Under the pieces are notes generated by a model that was given only the letters and a program-made list of their open reading frames with translations, was not told where the DNA came from and did no database searches. A stretch of 64,000 nt of DNA from Pusillimonas sp. T7-7 (GTDB lineage: Bacteria; Pseudomonadota; Gammaproteobacteria; Burkholderiales; Burkholderiaceae_B): contig NC_015458.1 of the NCBI RefSeq assembly GCF_000209655.1, positions 3,534,001 to 3,598,000 on the forward strand, read 5' to 3'. The translations under genes and the position numbers were made by a program. Below, in pieces: positions 57,002 through 64,000 of this stretch. The stretch's first letter is position 1, and every line of letters starts with the position of its first letter.

Positions 57002-57766
57002 ATGTGGCTTCAGGTTGAATTTCAATTATGGCAGGCTGTTGCCGTGACTGCTATGGCCGTATTGGGCGCAGCAATGGGGGCCTGGTGCGCGCAAGCCGCA
57101 CTTGCCTATGCGCGTCTGCTCGATGCTGGCGCTCATGCCGATGCCGGGAGCTTGCTGACTGCTTTGCGCATTGCGGGTCGGCGCAGGCCTGCTGCAATCC
57201 TGGGCGACGCCTCCTCGCGTGTATCGCCAACCCTTAAATTGTTCAGTGCCATCTTGCTGGTCGTCGTGTTTGGAGCGGTGGGCGTCAGCCATGGATTCAC
57301 GCCGCGAGCGTGCTTGTTGGCTGTAGCGGCGGTCATGCTGATGTTGCTGGCGCATATCGATGCCCGCACCCGCTTGCTGCCCGACGCCCTGACGCAGCCC
57401 ATGCTGTGGCTGGGGCTGGGCGCGGCCTGGATAGGCTGGGGTGTTGTCCCCGTGCACGATGCGGTGGCCGGGGCAATGGCTGGCTATGGCTTTTTATGGT
57501 TGCTGCTGCAGGGCTTTCGCTTGCTGCGTGGTATCGAAGGCATGGGCTATGGCGATCTTAAACTGCTGGCCGCCCTGGGCGCCTGGCTGGGCTGGCAGGC
57601 CCTGCCGTGGGTACTGCTGGCAGCATGCCTGACAGGTATCGTATTTGCCATGCTTCGCAACAAAACCTTGTTTCCGTCTGGCGCCTATCCCTTCGGCCCG
57701 TTTCTGGCGGCTGCCGGCGTCGCTGTATTCATGGCGGCGCCTGGGTTACATTTGTACTTTTACTGA
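57002..57766 (+). CDS. pilD: Prepilin peptidase (A24 family)
   Basis: Membrane protein of 254 residues from ATG 57002 (MWLQVEFQLWQAVAV); longer frames extend into the divergent lipoprotein gene. The two catalytic aspartates are in HIDARTRLLPDALT and GMGYGDLKLL. It cleaves leader peptides of type IV pilin-like proteins. The N-terminal half lacks the zinc-binding CxxC pairs of bifunctional PilD, so N-methyltransferase activity is doubtful. pilB and pilC, usual neighbours, are absent. coaE follows after 15 bases. Confidence 0.87.
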   Translation: MWLQVEFQLWQAVAVTAMAVLGAAMGAWCAQAALAYARLLDAGAHADAGSLLTALRIAGRRRPAAILGDASSRVSPTLKLFSAILLVVVFGAVGVSHGFTPRACLLAVAAVMLMLLAHIDARTRLLPDALTQPMLWLGLGAAWIGWGVVPVHDAVAGAMAGYGFLWLLLQGFRLLRGIEGMGYGDLKLLAALGAWLGWQALPWVLLAACLTGIVFAMLRNKTLFPSGAYPFGPFLAAAGVAVFMAAPGLHLYFY

Positions 57767-57781
57767 CAAGGGTGTGCCTGA

Positions 57782-58429
57782 ATGTACAAAATTGGCCTGA
57801 CGGGCGGCATAGGTTCCGGTAAAAGCAAGGTGGCCGACCTGCTGGCAGGGTGGGGAGCCGCCATTGTCGATACCGACGTCATTGCCCACGATCTGACTGC
57901 CCCAGGAGGTACGGCCATTGAGCCCATACGCCAGCAGTTCGGTCCGGACGTCATTGCCCCCACCGGTGCTCTCGATCGGCAGGCCATGCGCGAGCTGGTA
58001 TTCGAAAGCCCGGAAGCACGGCACAAGCTTGAATCCATCATCCATCCCATGATAAGTTCCGTTACACGGCAGCGTGCCTCAGAGGCCCAGGGGTGTTATC
58101 TTGTGTTCGTTGTGCCTTTGCTGATTGAGTCTTTGCAGCACTCCAGCCGCTGGCGTGATCAGGCAGACCGAATTTGCGTCGTCGACTGTGATCCGGCAAC
58201 CCAGGTGGCCAGGGTGCAGTCGCGCAGCGGGCTGACGCCGGAAGTGATTGCGCGTATCATGTCAGCACAAGCTTCGCGGGCTGATCGTCTGGCCGCCGCC
58301 GACGACGTTGTTCTTAACGATGGGCTAACCACTGTCGATGACCTCGCTCACCGCACACGCGTGCTGCACGATAAGTGGTGTGAACTGGCACAGGGCCGCC
58401 GCGGTTCGCTTGCAGGCAATCGTTCCTAG
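57782..58429 (+). CDS. coaE: Dephospho-CoA kinase
   Basis: P-loop kinase of 215 residues: GLTGGIGSGKSKVADLL at the N-terminus, DTDVIAHDLTAPGG, and VVDCDPATQVARVQSR with a C-terminal base-recognition helix. It performs the last step of CoA synthesis. It sits in the conserved prepilin peptidase–coaE–zapD block. Confidence 0.95.
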   Translation: MYKIGLTGGIGSGKSKVADLLAGWGAAIVDTDVIAHDLTAPGGTAIEPIRQQFGPDVIAPTGALDRQAMRELVFESPEARHKLESIIHPMISSVTRQRASEAQGCYLVFVVPLLIESLQHSSRWRDQADRICVVDCDPATQVARVQSRSGLTPEVIARIMSAQASRADRLAAADDVVLNDGLTTVDDLAHRTRVLHDKWCELAQGRRGSLAGNRS

Positions 58430-58451
58430 TCATTAAAAAGGTTTTGTTCGC

Positions 58452-59204
58452 GTGATTCTTTATGAATATCCTTGCAACGAACGCGTAAGGTCTCTGCTAA
58501 GGGTCGAGCATCTCTTTGACAGGTTGTTTTTTTTCGCTCAAGGCTCCGACGTTCATCACCATCAGATTGCGGTCGCCACCCTGTTCGATCTGCTCGATAT
58601 CTGCGACCGTAACGATTTGCGGGGCGGAGTTCTGCAAGATCTCGAAAGACAACGTGTTTCGCTCAGCGGCTTGCGCCAGCATCCAGGCGTCGATACCGAG
58701 GCGCTCGATGCGATGCTCACCGAAATTCAAGACGTGGCAGGCGAACTCGGCACGCAGGGCCGTATCGGTCAGGAACTGCGCGACAACGAGTGGCTGGCCA
58801 GCTTGCGGGGTCGCCTGGCCGTGCCGGGCGGTTCGTCGCAGGTCGATATGCCATCGTATTTTTCATGGCAAATCAAATCACCCGATGTTCGTATGCACGA
58901 CCTGCATCAATGGGTCAAACCTTTTCTGCCCTTGTATAAGGGCCTGGCTCTCATCCTGCGCGTGCTGCGCGACTCGGGCGATGTTGTTGACGTCATGGCG
59001 CGCCAGGGCGCTTACCAGGAAATGCTGGGCGGCAAGGTTTTTCAGCTTTTGCGGGTTTGGGTCGATACCGCACTTAATATTTTTCCCGAAATGAGCGCCA
59101 ATAAATATGTGATCTGGGTTCGTTTTGCCGCACAAGATCCCGAGCTGAAACCGCAGCCTGTCACGCGCGACGTTGCCTTCAAACTGGCTCGCTGCAACGT
59201 TTAA
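58452..59204 (+). CDS. zapD: Cell division protein ZapD
   Basis: Protein of 250 residues with the ZapD pattern: ILYEYPCNERVRSLLRVEHLFDRL, then LMVMNVGAL-type strand as HHHQIAVATLFDLLDICDRNDLRGGVLQDLERQ, and a C-terminal beta domain (KYVIWVRFAAQD). It cross-links FtsZ filaments at the Z-ring. The yacG gene that often follows is not present in the 164 bases downstream. Confidence 0.93.
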   Translation: MILYEYPCNERVRSLLRVEHLFDRLFFFAQGSDVHHHQIAVATLFDLLDICDRNDLRGGVLQDLERQRVSLSGLRQHPGVDTEALDAMLTEIQDVAGELGTQGRIGQELRDNEWLASLRGRLAVPGGSSQVDMPSYFSWQIKSPDVRMHDLHQWVKPFLPLYKGLALILRVLRDSGDVVDVMARQGAYQEMLGGKVFQLLRVWVDTALNIFPEMSANKYVIWVRFAAQDPELKPQPVTRDVAFKLARCNV

Positions 59205-59368
59205 TACGGCCTCCAGGCCAAAAATACAATACAGAACCAGACGTGCGTGCCTGCATCGCAGGTACCGGATAGTTGTTGCGCTCCGTTTCAAATCGGCAAT
59301 TTTGATGCCCGCGGTGCCGGCAATAGGCGAAAATGTCGCCTGTTTCGTTCGTTCCCGGAGAACACTGC

Positions 59369-60544
59369 ATGTCGGATTCATACTCCGAGCCGAGCCGACC
59401 ACGTAAATACTGGCCCTGGCTTGTCATCCTGTTGCTGCTGGCTGCCAGTGTCTATTGGTTTTTTGGCAAAGACAGCACCCCGCAGTCCCAGGGGGGCGGG
59501 ACATTTTTTGGCAGGGGCGCCATGTCGTCCATGTCGGTGCCTGTCAAGGTGGCCACGGCGGAAATCGGGCCTATCAACTACACGCTTAAAGCCATAGGCA
59601 CTGTAACCGCCTTCAATACGGTAACTGTGCGCAGCCGGGTCGACGGCGAACTGCAGAAAATCGCCTTCAGAGATGGACAAAAAGTACAGGCCGGCGATCT
59701 GTTGGCCCAAATCGACCCGCGCACCTACCAGAACGAGCTGGACCAGGCGTTGGGGCAGCAGAAGCAGAACGAAGCACAGTTGGTCAATGCTCGGCGCGAC
59801 CTGCAGCGCTATCAATTGTTGTACAAGCAAAATTCTATTGCAAAACAGCAGGTTGACGCCCAGGCGGCTCTGGTTCAGCAACTGCTGGGCTCACGCAAAA
59901 GCGACCAGGCGGCCGTTGACAGCGCCAAGCTGCAGCTGGAATTCACTCGCATCACGGCGCCCATCAGCGGTCGTCTGGGGCTGCGCAAGATTGATGAAGG
60001 CAATATGGTGAATGCCTCCAATACAGATGGCATTGTCACCATTACGCAAACCCAGCCGATCTCGGTGCTGTTTACATTGCCGCAAGCCCAACTGCCCGAT
60101 GTGTTGGCACAACTGCGTGCCGGAAAAACGCTGGTGACCGATCTGTACGACCGCAACGACCAGAAGAAAATTGCGACCGGCCAATTGATGTCGGTGGATA
60201 ACCAGATCGATGTGGCCACCGGCACGGTCAGCTTCAAGGCGCGCTTTGAAAACGAAGACGAAACCCTGTTCCCGAATCAGTTCGCGAATGTGCGCCTGCG
60301 CGTCGATACGACACAGGCGCTAGCCATACCCGCCCTGGCCGTTCAGCACGGCTCAGTGGGGGCTTTTGTTTATCTGCTTGACGAAGAAGACAAGGTGCAT
60401 GTGCAGCCTATTGTTGTGGGGCGTACTGATGAAAAGCTCATCGCGGTGGAATCCGGCCTGAGTGCGGGGCAAAGGGTGGTGATCGAGGGGGTTGACCGCT
60501 TGCGTGAAGGCGCCAAAGTGGAAATCGTCCAGGAACGCCTGTGA
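59369..60544 (+). CDS. mdtA: RND efflux periplasmic adaptor (MdtA-like)
   Basis: Membrane-fusion protein of 391 residues from ATG 59369, with GGAG nine bases upstream. An N-terminal anchor ([19 protein letters not shown]) precedes lipoyl and hairpin segments ([37 protein letters not shown]) and a beta-barrel. It links the inner-membrane pump to a TolC-type channel. The stop overlaps the next gene's GTG (GTGA), so it is the first gene of an mdtABC-type operon. Confidence 0.92.
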   Translation: MSDSYSEPSRPRKYWPWLVILLLLAASVYWFFGKDSTPQSQGGGTFFGRGAMSSMSVPVKVATAEIGPINYTLKAIGTVTAFNTVTVRSRVDGELQKIAFRDGQKVQAGDLLAQIDPRTYQNELDQALGQQKQNEAQLVNARRDLQRYQLLYKQNSIAKQQVDAQAALVQQLLGSRKSDQAAVDSAKLQLEFTRITAPISGRLGLRKIDEGNMVNASNTDGIVTITQTQPISVLFTLPQAQLPDVLAQLRAGKTLVTDLYDRNDQKKIATGQLMSVDNQIDVATGTVSFKARFENEDETLFPNQFANVRLRVDTTQALAIPALAVQHGSVGAFVYLLDEEDKVHVQPIVVGRTDEKLIAVESGLSAGQRVVIEGVDRLREGAKVEIVQERL

Positions 60545-63500
60545 ATTTGTCACGCTTATTCATCCTCAGGCCGGTAGCCACGACGCTGGCCATGGTTGCA
60601 TTGCTTGTTTCAGGCATATTGGCCTACCGCTTGCTGCCGGTGTCGGCCTTGCCGCAAGTTGATTACCCGACCATACAGGTATCTACTTTGTATCCGGGCG
60701 CCAGCCCTGACGTCATGGCGGCGCTGGTGACTTCGCCGCTGGAGCGTCAGCTTGGGCAAATGCCGGGGCTTACGCAAATGACCTCGTCCAGTTCAGGCGG
60801 TTCTTCGCTCATTACCCTGCAATTTGACCTGGACTTGCCGCTGGATGTGGCCGAACAGGAGGTCCAGGCGGCCATCAACGCTGCTTCCAATCTGCTGCCC
60901 GGCGATTTGCCGGCGCCTCCTATCTACAACAAGGTCAACCCGGCTGACACGGCAGTGATCAGTCTGGCGGTGACGTCGCCGACCTTGCCGCTCTATGAAG
61001 TGCGCGACCTGATCGACATACGGGTTGCACAGAAGCTGTCGCAGATATCGGGCGTGGGTCTGGTCAGCATTACCGGCGGGCAGCGTCCAGCGGTACGCAT
61101 ACAGGCCAATCCACGGGCCCTGGCGGCCCATGGGCTCACGTTGGCCAGCTTGCGCTCCGCCATCGTCGGGGCCAACGTCAATCAGCCCAAGGGCAATCTG
61201 GACGGCCCTGAGCGCTCGACCACCATCAACGTCAACGATCAGTTGCGATCGGTTGACGATTATCAGCAGCTGATCGTGGCCTACGAGAACGGTGCGGCGC
61301 TGCGCCTGCAGGACGTGGCGCAAACACGGGAAGATGCCGAGAACATTCGTCAGGCTGCCTGGATAGGCCAGACCCCCGCCATTCTGCTGAACATACAGCG
61401 CCAACCGGGCGCCAATGTGATCGAGGTGGTGGACCAAGTCAAGGCCTTGCTGCCGTCGCTCCAGCAGGCCTTGCCGGTGGGTGTGGACGTCAGTGTTGCC
61501 ACCGACCGGACTCAAACCATACGTGACTCCATTGAGCATGTGCAGATCGAGATGCTGTTGGCCGTGATGCTGGTGGTGCTGGTGACCTTTGTTTTTTTGC
61601 GCACCTGGACCGCCACCTTTATTCCCAGCATTGTTGTGCCGCTGTCGCTGGTGGGCACTTTCGGCATCATGTATTTGGCGGGCTTCAGTGTCAACAACCT
61701 GACGCTCATGGCCTTGACCATCGCCACAGGCTTTGTGGTGGACGATGCCATTGTCATGATAGAAAACATTGCGCGCTACATCGAGAAAGGCGAAAGTGCG
61801 CTGAACGCCGCCTTGAAGGGGTCGGCCCAGATAGGCTTTACCCTGGTGTCGCTGACCTTGTCACTCATTGCCGTGTTGATCCCGCTGTTGTTCATGAGTG
61901 ATGTGATCGGTCGGCTGTTCAGGGAATTCGCCATTACGCTGGCCGTGGCCATTTTGCTGTCGCTGCTTATTTCCCTGACCCTCACACCCATGATGTGCGC
62001 CCGTCTGCTCAAGGCGGAATCAGAAATCAAGCACAGCCGCTTCCAGCTTGCCCTGGGCCAGTATATGGATAGATTGACCCATGCTTACGACGGCGGTTTG
62101 AAGTGGGTATTGCGCCATCAGGCACTGACCTTGTGGGTGGCGCTGGGTACGTTTTTGCTCACGGCACTGCTGTATGCCATGGTGCCCAAGGGATTTTTCC
62201 CGCAACAAGATACAGGCCTGATTCAGGCCATCAGCCAGGGTCCGCAAACGGTGTCGTTCAGCGCCATGGCGCAGCGCCAGAAAGGTGTGGTCGAGCGCAT
62301 TTTGCAAGATCCCGATGTATCGGCGGTCACCTCTTTCATCGGGATAGACGGTACCAATGCCACACTGAATACCGGCCGCATGCAAATAGCCCTCAAGCCC
62401 ATAGGCGAACGCAGCGCCACGGCAAGCGCCATCATAGAACGCCTGAATCAGGATCTGGCCTCGCTGCCCGATATGCAGGTCTTCATGCAGCCTGTGCAAG
62501 ACCTGACGGTAGACGACCGGGTCAGCCGGACTCAATATCAGATGACACTGTCCGACCCCGACCATGCGTTGTTGCTTGAGTGGACCCCCAAGCTGGTGGA
62601 TGCCTTGCGTGAGCTTCCGGAGTTGCGGGGCGTGGTCGACGACCTGCAAAGCAGCGGCCTGCAGGCCACCGTGGTCATAGACAGGGATGCGGCTGCGCGC
62701 CTGGGCGTTACCAATGCAGTGATCGATGACGCCTTGTACGATGCGTTTGGGCAACGCCTGATATCCACCATCTTTACCCAGTCGAGCCAGTATCGGGTCG
62801 TGCTTGAAGTGGCCCCCCAGTTCCGGCAGGATCCACAGGCCCTGGCGCACATTTACATACCGACCACATCCGGCACGCCCGTTCCGCTAAGCAGCGTTGC
62901 ACGCATTGAGCAAAGCAGCTCGCTGTTGTCCGTCGAGCGCCTGGGCCAGTTTCCGGCCACAACGATATCCTTCAACCTGGCGCCTGGCGTGGCGCTGTCC
63001 GATGCAGTCCTGGCCGTTCGACAAGGGCAGGCGGAGCTGTCCATGCCCGCTTCGCTGGACCTGCGTTTTCAGGGCGCCGCCCGGGCATTCCAGGCCTCGC
63101 TGGACAGCACGCTGTGGCTGATGCTGGCGGCAGTGGCTGTTATGTACATTGTGCTGGGCATTCTGTACGAAAGCTACATTCACCCAATCACCATATTGTC
63201 GACCCTGCCTTCGGCGGCCATTGGCGCCTTGCTGGCCTTGCTGTTAACGGGGTCAGATCTGGACATGATAGGAGTGATCGGCATCATCTTGCTGATTGGT
63301 ATCGTCAAGAAAAACGCCATCATGATGATTGATTTCGCGCTGGATGCAGAGCGCAGCCGCGGCCTTGCACCCAGGGCAGCCATACACGAGGCCGCCCTGT
63401 TGCGGTTCAGGCCCATACTGATGACCACCTTGGCGGCCCTGTTCAGCGCCATTCCCCTCATGCTGGCCACCGGTTCGGGCTCCGAGTTGCGCCAGCCGCT

Positions 63501-63648
63501 GGGCCTGGTCATGGTGGGGGGGCTGTTGTGCAGCCAGGTACTGACCCTGTTCACCACGCCTGTCATTTACCTGATGTTCGACAGACTGTCGCGGGGCAAG
63601 CGCGGGCGGTATCGCACGCAGTCTGCCGAGGGTGGATCAGCCCAATGA
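60541..63648 (+). CDS. mdtB: RND efflux transporter (MdtB-like)
   Basis: Inner-membrane pump of 1,035 residues from GTG 60541. The start [20 protein letters not shown] is MdtB-like. Twelve membrane helices are expected, with proton-relay segments such as [14 protein letters not shown] and [15 protein letters not shown]. MdtB works with MdtC as a B2C heterotrimer to export bile salts, novobiocin and other drugs in E. coli. It overlaps the next pump gene by four bases. Confidence 0.93.
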   Translation: MNLSRLFILRPVATTLAMVALLVSGILAYRLLPVSALPQVDYPTIQVSTLYPGASPDVMAALVTSPLERQLGQMPGLTQMTSSSSGGSSLITLQFDLDLPLDVAEQEVQAAINAASNLLPGDLPAPPIYNKVNPADTAVISLAVTSPTLPLYEVRDLIDIRVAQKLSQISGVGLVSITGGQRPAVRIQANPRALAAHGLTLASLRSAIVGANVNQPKGNLDGPERSTTINVNDQLRSVDDYQQLIVAYENGAALRLQDVAQTREDAENIRQAAWIGQTPAILLNIQRQPGANVIEVVDQVKALLPSLQQALPVGVDVSVATDRTQTIRDSIEHVQIEMLLAVMLVVLVTFVFLRTWTATFIPSIVVPLSLVGTFGIMYLAGFSVNNLTLMALTIATGFVVDDAIVMIENIARYIEKGESALNAALKGSAQIGFTLVSLTLSLIAVLIPLLFMSDVIGRLFREFAITLAVAILLSLLISLTLTPMMCARLLKAESEIKHSRFQLALGQYMDRLTHAYDGGLKWVLRHQALTLWVALGTFLLTALLYAMVPKGFFPQQDTGLIQAISQGPQTVSFSAMAQRQKGVVERILQDPDVSAVTSFIGIDGTNATLNTGRMQIALKPIGERSATASAIIERLNQDLASLPDMQVFMQPVQDLTVDDRVSRTQYQMTLSDPDHALLLEWTPKLVDALRELPELRGVVDDLQSSGLQATVVIDRDAAARLGVTNAVIDDALYDAFGQRLISTIFTQSSQYRVVLEVAPQFRQDPQALAHIYIPTTSGTPVPLSSVARIEQSSSLLSVERLGQFPATTISFNLAPGVALSDAVLAVRQGQAELSMPASLDLRFQGAARAFQASLDSTLWLMLAAVAVMYIVLGILYESYIHPITILSTLPSAAIGALLALLLTGSDLDMIGVIGIILLIGIVKKNAIMMIDFALDAERSRGLAPRAAIHEAALLRFRPILMTTLAALFSAIPLMLATGSGSELRQPLGLVMVGGLLCSQVLTLFTTPVIYLMFDRLSRGKRGRYRTQSAEGGSAQ

Positions 63649-64000
63649 GGTTCTTCTCCATCTTCATCGTGCGGCCAGTGGCGACCACGCTGCTGTGCCT
63701 GGCCATGGTGTTGTCGGGAGGGCTGGCTTTCGTCTTTCTGCCTGTGTCGCCCTTGCCGCAGGTGGATTTCCCTATGATTTCGGTGTCGGCCAGCATGGCA
63801 GGGGCCAGTCCGGAAACCATGGCCTCCAGCGTGGCCACCCCGCTGGAGCAGTCGCTCGGTTCGATTGCCGGGCTTAGCGAAATGAGCTCGCGCAGTTCCG
63901 AGGGGTCGACCCGCATCTCCTTGATGTTCGATCTGGACCGGGACATCAACAGCGCCGCGCGTGACGTGCAGGCGGCCATCAATGCAGCCCGCAGCATGCT
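63645..64000 (+). CDS. mdtC: RND efflux transporter, MdtC-like, partial
   Basis: Start of a second pump subunit; the frame is open to the window edge (118 codons visible). [20 protein letters not shown], then [20 protein letters not shown] and [15 protein letters not shown], is the MdtC-type N-terminus. Its ATG overlaps the mdtB stop (ATGA). It is truncated by the window, not in the genome. Confidence 0.9.
   Translation, partial: MRFFSIFIVRPVATTLLCLAMVLSGGLAFVFLPVSPLPQVDFPMISVSASMAGASPETMASSVATPLEQSLGSIAGLSEMSSRSSEGSTRISLMFDLDRDINSAARDVQAAINAARSM

Overview
The window looks like the chromosome of a beta-proteobacterium of the order Burkholderiales, most likely family Alcaligenaceae (Bordetella/Achromobacter/Pusillimonas relatives). 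The evidence is the GC-rich codon use and the housekeeping blocks ubiE–Tim44-like–ubiJ–ubiB, DUF3460–scpA–panC and prepilin peptidase–coaE–zapD, all in the style of that family. This is judged from gene content; no 16S gene is present. No tRNA, rRNA, insertion sequence, integrase or CRISPR array was seen.

Region 1 (about 1–28,130) is a hybrid NRPS/PKS gene cluster in two divergent operons around an AT-rich control region (about 11,799–11,978). The rightward operon encodes a type II thioesterase, an ABC exporter fused to a cyclic-nucleotide-binding-like domain, a fatty acyl-AMP ligase with an ACP, a 2,990-residue KS-AT-ACP-aminotransferase-C-A-PCP-E megasynthase and a GT9-like glycosyltransferase. 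The leftward genes encode a phytanoyl-CoA-type Fe(II)/2OG dioxygenase, an ABM-fold protein, a C-A-PCP synthetase and a C-A-PCP-(E-like)-C-PCP-TE synthetase. The inferred logic resembles iturin/mycosubtilin. A fatty acid is adenylated and loaded on the ACP, extended once with malonyl-CoA, and its beta-keto group is converted to a beta-amine. The chain is then joined to Asp (predicted code DLTKIGHVGK, followed by an intact epimerase, so D-Asp), extended by two more residues, and released by the TE. The odd points are a terminal module without an adenylation domain and a degenerate internal epimerase. This is the most interesting system in the window.

Region 2 (28.1–32.9 kb) holds a STAS protein, the oxoprolinase subunit genes pxpB/pxpC with a VOC protein, and phoB–phoR with a convincing Pho box and -10 element upstream of phoB.

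Region 3 (33–42 kb) holds the ubiquinone genes ubiE, ubiJ and ubiB, a Tim44-like protein, a ferritin-like diiron protein, rfaE2, and a LysR-controlled CoA-transferase/HMG-CoA-lyase pair with two sharp inverted repeats in the divergent promoter.

Region 4 (42–53 kb) holds a TolC-like porin and PCMT-like methyltransferase, thiD/thiG, and cobalamin uptake genes btuB–btuF behind a cobalamin riboswitch. The riboswitch lies back to back with the B12-dependent methionine synthase gene metH.

Region 5 (53–64 kb) holds an XRE/MmyB regulator, DUF3460, scpA, panC, a stand-alone LuxR HTH protein, an NlpE-like lipoprotein, a prepilin peptidase, coaE, zapD and the start of an mdtABC-type RND efflux operon that runs off the right edge.
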